The notes under the pieces are model-generated. The model searched no databases. It was not told where the DNA came from and saw nothing but the letters and a program-made list of their open reading frames with translations. A stretch of DNA of 64,000 bases from Saturnia japonica (Eukaryota; Arthropoda; Insecta; Lepidoptera; Saturniidae). Positions 11,784 through 22,665 of the stretch are shown piece by piece. The position numbers were made by a program, and so were the translations under genes. Each line of letters starts with the position of its first letter. Positions within the stretch are counted from its first letter, which is position 1. The DNA lies in contig CM065323.1 in the NCBI GenBank assembly GCA_033032175.1, positions 5,270,001 to 5,334,000 on the forward strand, written 5' to 3'.

Positions 11784-13268
11784 CTAAAGGCCACCGAAAT
11801 TGGGAGCCCGAGGGGGAATGAAATGCCACGTTGTTCTATCGTTAGCTAAAATTTCCGCTATACCAGGTTCTAAACTGTCGTGGCTCCTCTTGAGTAAAAC
11901 CTTCAGTTCCTTAGCGGCACCAACAAAATTTGTTCTATTGTCACTCCATAAATCAGAACAGTGACCTCGTCGAGCCACAAATCTTCTAAATGCAGCCATA
12001 AATCCTTGAGTGGACAGATCACTCACCGCTTCTAGATGTATTGCCTTAGTAGCAAAACAGATAAATAGGCAGATATAGCCTTTGTATGATCTATGACCGC
12101 GGCCTTTGGAAGTTCTTATTTGAATTGGTCCGGCATAGTCTACCCCACTTGTCTGAAATGGTCTTCCAGGCTGTACTCTTTGTTCTGGTAGCTCTCCCAT
12201 ATGCGGTTGTGTAATGTTGGCTCGGTGTTTAACACAAACAGCACATTTATTGATGCATTTTTTGACAAGAGCCTTCAAGCCTATAACCCAGTATCGAGAT
12301 CTTATGTAGTTAGTGGTTAGTAGATTGCCTCCATGTAATAGCTTCAAGTGTGCATCCTTCACAATTAGTTGCGTTAAGGGTGAGTGTTTAGGTAAAATAA
12401 TGGGGTGTTTTATTTCTTGAGGTACCTTAGCTCCTTGTAACCGTCCTCCCACTCTTAAATACCCCGCTTGTAAGTATGGAAATAGCGTTTTAAGGGAACT
12501 TCTTTGTTTTACTCGATTTTTACATTTTAAATCCTCTATTTCTTCATTAAAGTGAATTTCTTGATCCATTTTGATCAATATATTTAAAGTTTCTTTTAAT
12601 TCTAGAGCTGTCAAATAATGTGTCTGTTGGGTTCTAATCTCTTTCTTTTCCTTTAATCTTACAAATCTTCTGCAATAAGATAGTACTCTCAACATTCTGT
12701 TTAGAGAGGAGAACCTATTACAAATATTTTCATAAATGTTACAATGGAATACCTTAAGGATTTGCTTTCTTTCTTCTAATTCTATTTGAGGAACATGTGG
12801 TTTGATTTGCTTGACTAGTCTTTGGCTCAACCACTGTGGACCTTGCCACCACAATGTTTTGTTTTTTAATTCTGACGGATATACCCCTCTTGAAGCTATA
12901 TCTGCTGGATTAGATTCCGATTTTACATGGCTCCATCTCTCATTGTCTAAAAGTCCTTGTATTTCTGAAACTCTGTTGGCAACAAAGGTTTGCCATCTGA
13001 TCGGCTGTGATTGGATCCAAGCTAAGACAACCATGAAATCCGTGTAGGCATAGATATTTTCTGCAGATATTTCCAAAACCTTGCTCGCCTCAGACAGTAA
13101 TCTGGCAAGTAGAACAGCAGCACATAACTCCAACAGTGGCACAGAAACTTGTTTTAGAGGTGCAACTTTCGTTTTGCTTTCCAGAAGTGTGACAGTAATA
13201 CCTTCTTCAGTGACTACCCGAACATATAATACCGCTGCAGGCGGCTGTAGATGCATCCGCAAACCCAT
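11784..13268 (-). pseudogene. BEL/Pao RNase H and integrase core, ended by a premature stop
   Basis: A 494-codon frame. Residues about 70-130 are RNase H-like (YTDFMVVLAWIQS, then ESNPADIASRG). In this family the Asp is usually followed by a small residue, whereas here it is Phe. Residues 307-345 form the HHCC zinc-binding module (H307, H312, C342, C345). The integrase core follows with GVDYAGPI (about 377) and LWSDNRTNFVGA (about 443), the first two catalytic aspartates. The frame ends with APNFGGL at a TAG (11784-11786) just before the codon for the catalytic glutamate. A tryptophan codon is usual at that position, so one G-to-A change would explain it. The true RNase H start lies upstream in another frame, interrupted near 13235 by what looks like loss of 2 bases. 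Confidence 0.92.
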
Positions 13269-13318
13269 GGAGTTCTACTCGTAAAGGATTAGGTTGTAGC
13301 TGAAGCCATCTGTTAATT

Positions 13319-14845
13319 TTAATATGCCCTAGGTACGGGAGCTGTCTTCGGTAAGTTCTCTCCCCTCAATTCTGGCGGCAACTGGTCATCCCATCTTACT
13401 GTACATAACCAGAGTTTCTGTATTAAAATTTTGGCCAATATTATGGCTGGTGACAACCATCCAAATGGATCAAACAAGCGAGCTACATCCGACAAGATTC
13501 TCCGTTTAGTCACTTCAGCTGATAGTTCTGGTAAGTTAACCGTAAACTTAAATTTATCCTCCTGTCTGTCCCATGATAGTCCAAGAATTTTTATAATTCG
13601 ATCAAATTTAATTTCAAATCCATTGGTGTCTATTCTCTTCTCTGCTATTTTGTCCAACAATTCATCGGAATTGCTGGACCACTTTTGTAACTCAAAACTT
13701 TCACACTTTAGGAGCAGAGTCAATTGTTTGTAGGCTTCAAGGGCCTCTGGAAGTGTGTGACAACTAAACATTAAATCGTCCATATAGAAGGAATTTCTTA
13801 TTATCTCTGCACCAACAGGATATTGCTTGCCTTCATCCTCTGCCACTTGGATTAATGTACGTACCGCCAGATAGGGAGCTGATGCTGTTCCAAATGTAAC
13901 AGTCAACAGTTTATATGCTTTACAACACTCTTCTGGACTCTCTCTCCAAATTATGCGCTGGTAATCAACATGGTCATCAGCCACCAGTACCTGTCTATAC
14001 ATTTTCACTATATCACTGACCAACACAATTTTGTACTTTCTCCATTTCATTAGCAAGCTACGTATATCAACTTGTAGGGTAGGTCCCGTGAGCAAAGTAT
14101 CATTTAACGATGACCCACCAGTACCCTTATAAGATGCGTCAAATACCACTCTGACCTTTGTGGTATCCTTGTCTTCTCGGATCACTGCATGATGAGGTAA
14201 GTACACAGCATCCTTTTTGTCTTCATCCACCAATGACATATGACCTAGGGTTTGATATTCCTGTATCACCCTTGTATATTCTTCTTTTAATTTTGGATTC
14301 TGCTGGAATTTTTTCTCCAATTGTAAAAATTTAGCTGTTGCTATTTCCCGTGTTTTCCCACATTTATCCACAGGCGTGTTAATATTCTTCTGAAAAGGTA
14401 AGTTTATTTTGTATCTTCCTGTTTCTGTTTTAATTGTAGTTGCCTTATAAATTTCTTCACATCTATCTTCCTCCTCCGTTAACCTTTTCTCAGTGGTTAT
14501 AAATTCCTTTTCTAATTCCCAAAATTGTTTAAGCATGTTATTTTCACACACACAAGAATGCATGCTTACTATTCTGTTGTTATTAGTTGTTGTATTTGTG
14601 TCACCTGAAATGATCCATCCCAGTTGTGTATCTTGTGCTAATGTGCCAACTGAACTTCTCAATAAACCCTGTTTCATTATCTTGCTGGTTACACTGGCCC
14701 CTAGTAACACATCAATTCTACCTGGCTGGTAAAACCCAGGATCTGCCAGTGTAATTGTTTCTATCTCTGGCCAGTCTAATAATTTGACCTGTTTCTGAGG
14801 CAGGGTTGTTGTAATGTGAGACTGATTACATATGCCTGTACCCAT
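13319..14845 (-). pseudogene. BEL/Pao reverse transcriptase region
   Basis: A 508-codon frame. Residues 1-90 are the protease-RT spacer (LADPGFYQPGRIDVLLGASV, then LGWIISG). The RT palm carries VVFDAS, the motif A aspartate in SDIVKMYRQV (about residue 278), and the YMDDL catalytic box (about 355). The thumb/connection region ends with RLFDPFGWLSPAI. These are hallmarks of the Pao-type RT. The first Met is not a real start, because the polyprotein enters from the protease frame through a shift near 14850. At the other end the frame slips near 13370 and reaches an early stop. RNase H sequence continues in a different frame up to about 13235. Confidence 0.93.
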
Positions 14846-15105
14846 AACGTGAAGGTTGTGTTGTGTCTTGATTTTAATTCAAACTCAATTGTAGAACTTG
14901 AATGTATTGTTTTTCCTTCACTTAGGTGGAACTCGCAGTTGTTTTTACAACGCTTTAAGCCTGTTGCTTGAGCAAAGTACTCTGATACAAACGAGCTCTG
15001 TGATCCCTGATCAATGAGTGCACGGTAAACTTGTGTTTGTTCATTTCTTGTAATAATATCTACCAGTGCTGTAGCCAATAAAACATCCATAGGTCGCTGG
15101 TTCAA
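14776..15105 (-). pseudogene. BEL/Pao aspartic protease region
   Basis: In this frame, DVLLATALVDI and RALIDQGSQSSFVSEYFAQ mark the retroviral-type aspartic protease of BEL/Pao (Pfam DUF1758 type); the catalytic Asp sits in D-Q-G-S. There is no ATG at the left end in element sense. The first residues (NQRPMD) are encoded by the antisense of the tRNA-Tyr copy at 15085-15123, not by native retrotransposon sequence. The frame ends in a shifted region around 14850, where the RT frame takes over. Confidence 0.88.
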
Positions 15106-15192
15106 ATCCGGCTCGAAGGACCATGAAATAGCCCTTTAAAGATTTTCAAATTATAAAACAGACTTACTGTAACAGACATTAGTTTGCAGACT
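15085..15192 (-). other. Chimeric insert: 69-nt LTR end fused to a 39-nt tRNA-Tyr copy
   Basis: 15124-15192 repeats the first 69 plus-strand bases of the LTR (one difference, tgtaacag versus tgtaatag). Directly before it, 15085-15123 reads as the sense strand of insect tRNA-Tyr from about position 38 (3' side of the anticodon stem) through variable loop, T arm, acceptor stem and CCA. The normal primer-binding site at 16147-16164 carries only the last 18 of these. The insert separates truncated gag from protease. It is best explained as plus-strand strong-stop DNA whose synthesis ran on through the tRNA primer and then transferred to the wrong place. tRNA identity is recalled from family knowledge, not searched. 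Confidence 0.85.
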
Positions 15193-15850
15193 CAGTTGTT
15201 AAGTTCTTTAAACTAAATAATCTTTTAAATATGCAATTAGAAATGTGCCTTTTGTTGTTATACCTTTTTTTTAGAATCTCCCATGCTTGTGAATAGTTTT
15301 GAGTTGTAATCGGTATACTTCTCAACAGAAGTTCTGCCTCTCCGCTCAAACTTGATTCCAAATAATGAAGTTTTTGCACATCATCCAGTCTTGAATTCTT
15401 GTGAATTAAACTCATATAAATATCATGGAATGCTGGCCATTCTGTATACTTTCCTGAGAATAAGGGAATGTTTATACGTGGAAGGTTTGGTTCTGTATGT
15501 GATAAATCATTTTGTGGCTGTACTGCTTCTGTTGCTGCTTGTATGGATGTGAGTTCCTGAATTTTTGTTTTTAAATCACTTTTATGGTTTATGTAAACCT
15601 CTTCACATTCATCATAAATATCTTTGGAAAAGTATAATATACTTTGTTTCTTGTCGCTATCCACACAACCTACAATATCCTCATGACAACCAGTGAAAGA
15701 TTTCCAAAGTTTTTCTAGATTTTCTAAACGGGTTTCTACATAAGTTATAGTTATTCTACTTTTAGGTGATTTACTAAAGTTGCTTTCTGCTTTTTGGATT
15801 TTCTCATATCTATCCAACTGGCATGATATGAGCTTGTTCATTATTTCCAT
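15179..15850 (-). pseudogene. BEL/Pao gag, C-terminally truncated
   Basis: The frame starts at ATG (15850), about 300 bases after the primer-binding site, and gives 223 residues. The N-terminal half is helical and charged. Residues about 118-215 (LPRINIPLFSGKYTEWPAF, DVQKLHYLESSLSGEA, AWEILKKRYNN) match the DUF1759 gag domain of BEL/Pao elements. It ends at NLTTESAN-stop, where the gtctgca of gag runs straight into the LTR fragment. The C-terminal half of gag, which normally carries zinc knuckles, is missing. The loss of roughly 200-250 codons is estimated from usual element length. Confidence 0.9.
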
Positions 15851-16146
15851 GATAACTTTTTTTTTTATAAATATGTAGTAGGTAGGTAGGCACTAACCGA
15901 TAACCGTTGGGGAAATACTGCTAAAAGTACGAGTATTGTCACTATTTCACCACACGTTGTTTTTTAAAAATAGCCCGCAAGAGTTAACTAGATATTTTGG
16001 CGTAGTTAAAACACTTTTTAAACGTAAATATACACTACTAAATCGAATCACTTGTCACAAACGAAAATGTTGTTTGAACAAGTTTATACCACTTTTTTAA
16101 TTATTTAAACGTAAACATATACTTCTATAAACACGAACCACAACAC

Positions 16147-16164
16147 ATCCGGCTCGAAGGACCA
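16147..16164 (-). promoter_or_regulatory. Primer-binding site matching tRNA-Tyr
   Basis: The 18 bases next to the 5' LTR, with no gap, read in element sense as TGGTCCTTCGAGCCGGAT. This is complementary to the 3' end of tRNA-Tyr including CCA. Minus-strand DNA synthesis would start here. Confidence 0.85.
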
Positions 16165-16361
16165 TGAAATAGCCCTTTAAAGATTTTCAAATTATAAAAC
16201 AGACTTACTGTAATAGACATTAGTTTGCAGACTTTTTGACAGTTGGTTTCGTTCTTGGTTCAGAGCGATCGCGATCGCTCCGACTTCCGATTGGTAGACA
16301 GCTACAGTTGTTAAGTTATTATGGATGGCTACAACGCCATCTAACATAATTTATGCGAACA
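16165..16361 (-). repeat. 5' LTR of the BEL/Pao element
   Basis: 197 bp, TG...CA, one difference from 10995-11191. It contains the same 18-bp palindrome at 16263-16280. Transcription would start here and run leftward. The right flank carries the aaaat target duplication. Confidence 0.95.
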
Positions 16362-16375
16362 AAAATAGAAAACTA

Positions 16376-16545
16376 ACTTCAATAACTTTGAAGAATTCCC
16401 TTGTTTATTTTCAAGTTGAAGGTCCAATCAATTAAATTAAAATGGGACCACCCTTTTCACCCACCTCCATCCAACGAAAAAAAAACATTCTAATCGGTAC
16501 ATAAACAAAGAAGTTATGGCTGAACATCCGGGATAATAGGAAACA
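16376..16545 (+). repeat. Interspersed repeat also present in the duplicated segment
   Basis: The motifs gaattcccttgtttat, gttgaaggtccaat, aaattaaaatgggaccaccc and aagttatg occur in the same order at about 25975-26110 and 34460-34610. It lies just right of the BEL insertion. Confidence 0.5.
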
Positions 16546-17429
16546 CTGTATAATGCATTCTATCTCATTCTTTCGCAAGCTAAATCCTATATATGTATGT
16601 TTTGTCTCTTTTTAGTGTCGCTTTTACCTTTCATCGCGTTTGAAATCACAACGGTAATAAAGAACTTTTCATGTCAAAAACTCCATTTTGTGATCTTTAA
16701 AGGTCGATTAAGTCAACAACTACAAAAAGCTACAGTTAATACATGACAAAACTAAAATACATTAACGACAAGACCACGATCATAGTAATTAAAACCTCGA
16801 ACCCTTTATATAAACACAAATCGTTTACAAGTTCAGTCGACAGAATAACAACGCTACCCTGGGCTTTAAAATTTTATTACTCACATAAAAAATGTCCGGC
16901 TCACTGGTTTTGTAACCGCTTTTACACTGTGTCTCCATTTTGTAACACAATTATAATTAACAGGGAGTATAACGCCCTATGTACCGCTCGCCGTGGCGTT
17001 GATTTTATATCATTACATTTATTAAAGGTTATAATTTGTAATTTATTTACCAGGTTAATTATTAACAAATTAACATTTAACCACGGTTTTATAACAGTAA
17101 GTTTAAGTAACAGTAAGTTTGGAGTTTACATTCCAAGTTTACCTAGATAGCTGTTTTTCTTTTTTTGTATATAAGACACCGAGCACAGCTCGGTCGCCCA
17201 GATATTTATGTTGAAGCTCGTGTGATAGTCCTTGCTCCCTTCCCTACTTGACGGGTGTATGATAAAATTTTGATTTAAAAAAATCAGTTTAGCCGTTCGC
17301 CGATCATCAGCTCACTGTGTGCAGTGCAACTGACTCGACATCACCATAATAAAACCGGTTATATTGTATCTCTTTTGGATTCACGTTTCGGTATCAGCCA
17401 ATGTATATCCAGCTGCCGAGATCAACTAT

Positions 17430-17980
17430 CCAGTTAAGTAGGTCCATCATCAAAAAAGAAATCAATCGTGAAATCCTACTCGGCTGGGCATCGTTCGGGA
17501 ACCACATAAAATCCTCACTTCTAAGATACCACAGTGTCTCAAGACGAAAGTCTTTAACCAGTGTGTGTTGCCAGTAATGTTCTATGGCACTGAAACGTGG
17601 TCGCTTACTATGGGCCTCATAAGAAAGCCCTAGGGCTATACACGGAGTTTCTTTGCGTGATCAAATCAGAAATGAGAAGATACGCATAAAAACTAAAGTA
17701 ACTGACATAGCTCTAAGATAGACTTAAGTGGCAGTGGGAGGAGCACATTGCTCGTAGAACGGATGGCCGATGGAGCCGAAGAGTTGTCGAGTGGTGCCCA
17801 CGAACCGGAAGACGCAACGTGGACAGACCCACCACAAGATGAACCGACGACCTGGTAAAAGTTACGGGAACTCGCTAGGTGCAAACAACGCAGGACCGGT
17901 AATTGTGGCGATTATTGGGAAAGGTGCATTGTCAATCAGTGGACGTCTTTCCACGGAGATGATGATGATAATAAGAGGCG
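17430..17980 (+). pseudogene. RTE-type LINE 3' end with GAT-rich tail
   Basis: The conceptual translation shifts frame several times. Pieces fit the C-terminus of an RTE-like ORF2: LGWASFG, then CLKTKVFNQCVLPVMFYGTE, then LKWQWEEHIARRTDGRWSR and a TGRRNVDRP block. The end carries a short gatgatgatgata run (about 17957), as is common for RTE 3' tails. It is 5' truncated, as most LINE copies are, and full of stops. Confidence 0.8.
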
Positions 17981-18858
17981 TGCAGGCCGGAATGATAGCG
18001 AGGACTGACAATGGATTATTGATCTCTCGATGGTCACTGTCATTTTGGATTACACTGTACTTACCATCAGGTACGGTCTCGAACAAGGGTTCAAAGAGAC
18101 AAAGGGTCATGTTACGATAAAAAAAATTTCAAAGCACTCATGAGGACAGCCGACAGATGTGAAAACTTAAAACTGTAAACATTTTTCCTAAGCTTCAAAT
18201 GATATAATTAATTATAATAATAGAAGTAACTATTATTTATATTAATAATATAATTAAGAAAATAGAAATATAACTAGAAATGAGAAGCACTAACTTTGTA
18301 AAATATAATTGTGTAACATAAAAAAATAGTTTTTGATAATCTATAACTCGTCACGTGACCATAAATCGATGACGACTTACTTGAATTTACTCCGTATCCA
18401 AACCTTCCTATATTTGTTTCTACTTCAAATAGTTTTAATGATATAATATATGTTAAACTACATGATGTAACCTCAATTGCATGAAAAACAAAATTTTATA
18501 GATATTAAAAACATAATAAAATCTAATATTTTATTGAAACAACAGCAGACGTTACACGAACCGTCATTTCAATCGTAAAATAAAACACAAAGGTTTTATA
18601 GAAAATTCTGGTCTTAAAAAACCTCTTAGAAAACCGTCCGTCCGGCTTTATAAATCGAAAACGGTCTGATTGAACACAAGCCTAAAGTCATAAAACACAA
18701 TATGTTCATTTTTTATGTTTTCCCTCCACATTTAAAGGAAACACGCTGCTCGTTTAACGTATAATATCTAATTTTATTTCATCTATAAATTTCTCCTTTA
18801 AATTTTCGATATATTTTTCCACGTTACCGGTACATTGTTTCATTTGGTTCGTTAGTTC

Positions 18859-18878
18859 CACGTGTCCTGAGACACGTG
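18859..18878. repeat. Palindrome with two CACGTG boxes
   Basis: The 20-base inverted repeat cacgtgtc-ctga-gacacgtg has an 8-bp stem and 4-base loop. Each arm contains a CACGTG E-box. Function is unknown. It lies deep in an intron, so a regulatory role is only a possibility. Confidence 0.5.
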
Positions 18879-19067
18879 CTCATCTCAAATTGCGAGGAAA
18901 ACCGATCGGTTATGTGGGCGGTAAGAAACCTTGTACATTACCGAAGTTTCAATAAAATAAATATTCAATTAGAACTAAAGTTGCCAGCACTATTTTAATA
19001 TATTTATAATATAACTATTCTTATAAATAATGTACTAAAATACTGTATTAATTGAGTTGGATGAATC

Positions 19068-19438
19068 CTTGGGCCCAACTAACAGTTGGCCGGCAGTATT
19101 TCGTCTGATCAGTCGACCTTTCGTCCAATGTTAGTATAGTCCACCAATTAAGTAATCTTGCCTACCGACAATGGTCGAATATCGAATAACTGTCCATGTC
19201 CACGCACTAGCAGGTGATAGTCTGCAAACGGCAGTTCATCACTGCATCAGATGGTCAGTTCACATGCCTGTCCAGCCGATACAATGTCGACTGAGATTCG
19301 CGTCGCCGAAAGCCACACACTCTCAGTTCGCTTAAACCATCAGTCCAAACTCTTGAAACAAAACTTTAAGTGTGTGATCTATTGCAATTAACTGACAGTC
19401 TAATATCGATCGGCCAAATGTTAGTTAGTAAGCCCTTT
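19068..19438. mobile_element. MITE-like element with degenerate terminal inverted repeats
   Basis: The left end (ttgggcccaactaacagtt, then ggccg) and the reverse complement of the right end (aagggcttactaactaacat, then ttggccg) share the ordered blocks gggc, aactaac, ttggccg and tatt. The interior, about 370 bp, has repeated cagtc/agtcg words and no coding frame. No clear target duplication was found. Superfamily unknown. Confidence 0.45.
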
Positions 19439-21344
19439 AGACTTATATTATACTTCTATATAGATCAGTCAAGTACAGTCGTTGTATTTATACACGCCTT
19501 ACGCATATAGGACTGAACGCAAAGCTGAGTTGAAGTCTCTATACCTAAATAGACTGCGCATCCATATAATATTTTCACAGCAATAAAAAAATGCTTTAAG
19601 TTGTAAGAAGTGCAAAAAAATAGAACTTTTATAAAAATATTATATAAATTACCTTTGTCTTTTTTACTCTTTTCATAAAGTATACTTATAAAGAACATTT
19701 CCATAAAAGTTCTCCATTTACTATATTTTTTATAGCTTATTCTGAAAAACACTATGGGTAATCAACGGAAAAATGTTGACGTAATATTTTTAAATATTTT
19801 TAAAAATTTTAGCACCCATGTCTTGCTGGATTATAAAACTGAACTGCATAATAGAAACTGACTTTTTTATAGTAATACAACTGATTACCAGAGTATATCA
19901 TAAGCAAAAAATCGAATCTCGATTTTACAAAAACGAATTGACTCGAAGTTACCATACTTTATATCAATGTCATAAACAAAAAAACGTAAAAAAAAGTCTC
20001 GAAATTTCCAATGCTCGTTTTTATCGCATGCAGTCTGATCTATAGAAACCATACTCGGTAGAACTTTTTTTTTACAATAACTATACTTTTAGCCTTAGGG
20101 GCCTTAGAGCTTCTGACGGCTTTTACAGCTTTACCGTGGCTTGAAACTCGGTAGAACTAAACAAGAGGACTACTTCACCTGACGAATAATTGTAATAATA
20201 ATTGTAGTCTAACAACAAGCTTGTTTTAAGTTTATCTTTGTGTGCGAATAAATTCTTTAGCCGCTGTAAAAGTAATTTATTACCCACGAACGTAACAGTA
20301 TAATAATGCAATACCTACTACAAACATGAATATTAGTACAAGATATGACAATCGTAACTCTGACGGAAAGTTATTTAGCTAAAGGCCAGACTCGAAATAC
20401 AATTTTTTCTATATTTAATTTGAATTCTATACACTATAAAGCACATTACAAATGTAATTCTTGTATTAAAAATATAAACACCTCTTATTTAAAAGCCACT
20501 TATAAAAACATTTCTTTAAAACAATTTTCGTGGAAATACTAAAGTGCTATAAAAACGAAATATTACCAACAAATTGAAAAAACAAATAGTCAACAACACG
20601 TAAATGGACAGCTTTTTTTATCTCATAAACTCCGGGACTTGTTCAGCGAAATTGATGTTGAGATGCCCCTCATTACGAAAATCTTTTAAATAACTCAACG
20701 GAATCTTTTCCTAATTTTATGAGCATTTTGGTTAAAATACATATATATACAAAGAAAGCAAATTGCTTTCGACGTAAAGGTTTCGAATAGTATAAATTCA
20801 ATTTCCTCTATAAAACTCTAGATCGCTATATCAAATGTTTAAATAATACTCACGATTTTATTAAAGTTTTTGAAGAGACGGGGCGACGATTGATTCGATA
20901 GATATGGGATCTGTCGTTCAATCGGAGAACGCGATAACTCCGTGTCTACTTTGAATAAAAATACCGTAAGGAAATCATAGCATGTTGCCGGGGTATTTTT
21001 AATGTCCACCTAAATACCAATTAATACGAAATATGAATAACATCGTAACTTATTAGACAATACTTTTTTAGGAGATCCGCTTAAAAAAATCAACATCATG
21101 TTTTTTGTAAGTACATCGTGATTTAAACGTAAATTTAGATGTAACCTATTTTTGAAGCTCTTCCGACTACATAAATTTTTTTTGAATTGTACCTGAATTA
21201 TTTATTAATGAACGGATGCATCATATATGAAATAACTATTTTCTTTTAAATAATGATACATTTAGTAAAATTACATATATTATTCGTAGAGATAAGGCTG
21301 TAAAACTCTAATAATATAGAGTTTTTTCGTTGTATTTTATTGAA

Positions 21345-21655
21345 CCGAAAAAACCACCCTAAAGACGATCAAAAGTCAATGTTGTGTTGACTGTTTTCTT
21401 TGACTATCGCGGTATTGTGCACTCGGAATTCTTACCGGAAGGTCAAACGGTAAATAAAGTATATTATTTGAGCGTTATGCGGCGTTTAAGAGATCAAATT
21501 CGACAAAAAAGGCCAGTATTGTGGAAAGATAATTCTTGGAAATGTATCGTTTCTGAGGGAGCATACTTTTAAGGCGATAAAATAAAGTTGGACGAATAAC
21601 TAACATTTTGTGTATTATTGATCTTTTCCCGGTGCTTTTTTGACAGAGTAGTAGA
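21345..21655 (+). pseudogene. Internally deleted mariner
   Basis: The open stretch reads LTVFFDYRGIVHSEFLPEGQ and continues VMRRLRDQIRQKRPVLWKDN. It then jumps straight to the mariner C-terminus KCIVSEGAYF followed by a GDKIKLDE-like run. The segment carrying the second and third catalytic aspartates is deleted, and no N-terminal DNA-binding domain is seen. It therefore cannot encode an active transposase. The sequence after it (ttttcccggtgcttttttgacag) looks like a mariner end. Confidence 0.75.
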
Positions 21656-21699
21656 TGTCTATCAGGAAATTCGAAAAAAAAAATTACATGTACAGACAG

Positions 21700-22110
21700 A
21701 ACTACATAGATAAATCACGCCTCTTTCCCAGTGAGTTAGGCAGAGACGACGTCCCTCCAGTTATTACGATCCGGACATACATCTTTCGCTTCTTCAAAAT
21801 TCATCATTCTTTTCATGCATGCTCCTCAGTTCAGAATACCTCTACTCTTGACCTGATTTTTCTACAGAACGTCCCTGATTTGATCGTGGAACGTTCGTCT
21901 AGGCCTTTCTCTTAAAACGTTCCTTTTCACGCTCGCCCTATAAATCTGTCGAGTCATTCTTCTTTCATTCATTCTCTCTATATGCCCAAACCATCTAGGC
22001 ATCTATATCTCAATCCGTGTGACTATATTTTCTTTCACGCTACAACGTTCTCTTATCATACTATTTCTTATCCTATCACTCAATTTCACGCCTAATATAT
22101 TCTTATATAT
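21700..22110 (-). pseudogene. Non-LTR retrotransposon ORF2 C-terminal relic
   Basis: On the minus strand the pieces LSDRIRNSMIRERCSVKEN, MPRWFGHIERMNERRMTRQI, then RERPRRTFHDQIRDVL and ACMKRMMNFEEAKDVC appear in order. They follow the RIRN...ERC.V...RW.GH..RM...R...GRPR..F.DQI pattern of LINE tails common in Lepidoptera. In-frame stops show it is dead. A shorter copy of its 3' end lies at 49920-50115. Confidence 0.75.
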
Positions 22111-22294
22111 TATATAATACAATATACTAAGCACTCACAGTTCTATATAATTATTCATACAGATTATTATCATTATAATAAATGTAATTAAATAATTACC
22201 CTACAACATACTGAACAGAATTATTACCCCAATAACCACATACTTTAATCACCCCACAAGTATTAATAAGCTGACAATAAATAGTCAAACACTA

Positions 22295-22534
22295 TTACAT
22301 TCTGTTCCCCGGCTTTGTGTAATCAATTGGAGTAACATATTCAATGGTACGGCCTTGTCTCGGCACGTGTTTCGGAAATCGAATGGAAATGGCGTGCAAC
22401 TGGTGTGACACATGTCTCGCATCAACACTCACAACGGGGTTATCGTGTTCTCTGACAACCACAATGTGAGGCCTTTGCAAATCTATAAACATAACACGGC
22501 TGAGTGACGCACTTACGACCGTTTTTAATAACAT
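22295..22534 (-). other. Unrecognised 79-codon open frame
   Basis: From ATG at 22534 it reads MLLKTVVSASLSRVMFIDLQ and ends YVTPIDYTKPGNRM. Composition is balanced and less AT-driven than surrounding frames, and no low-complexity run is present. I do not recognise a family. It may be a fragment of a mobile or viral-like gene, an orphan exon, or chance. No splice sites or neighbouring partner exons support it. Confidence 0.3.
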
Positions 22535-22665
22535 ATCTATCCGTTGTTTCAGTTACTAAAAATAGAGAAATATAACCTTTTGTCATTACTTTTTTTTTCA
22601 ATACCTATCAAGGGATAGTTTATCGTATTTATATGTCCATATATTATAGCTTGGATAGATAGGTG

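Larger units (their letters stand above)
10995..16361 (-). mobile_element. BEL/Pao LTR retrotransposon, internally rearranged
   Basis: This 5367-bp element lies in reverse orientation. The two 197-bp LTRs begin TG and end CA and are flanked by the 5-bp target duplication aaaat (10990-10994 and 16362-16366). Order in element sense is LTR, primer-binding site, gag, protease, reverse transcriptase, RNase H, integrase, polypurine tract, LTR, which is the BEL/Pao order. By eye the LTRs differ at one position (gttattgg versus gttcttgg), so the insertion is young. The coding part is broken by frameshifts near 14850, 13370 and 13235, by a stop at 11784-11786, and by replacement of the gag/protease junction with LTR and tRNA sequence. 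It therefore cannot make a full polyprotein itself and was probably mobilised by helper proteins or broke recently. Confidence 0.95.
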
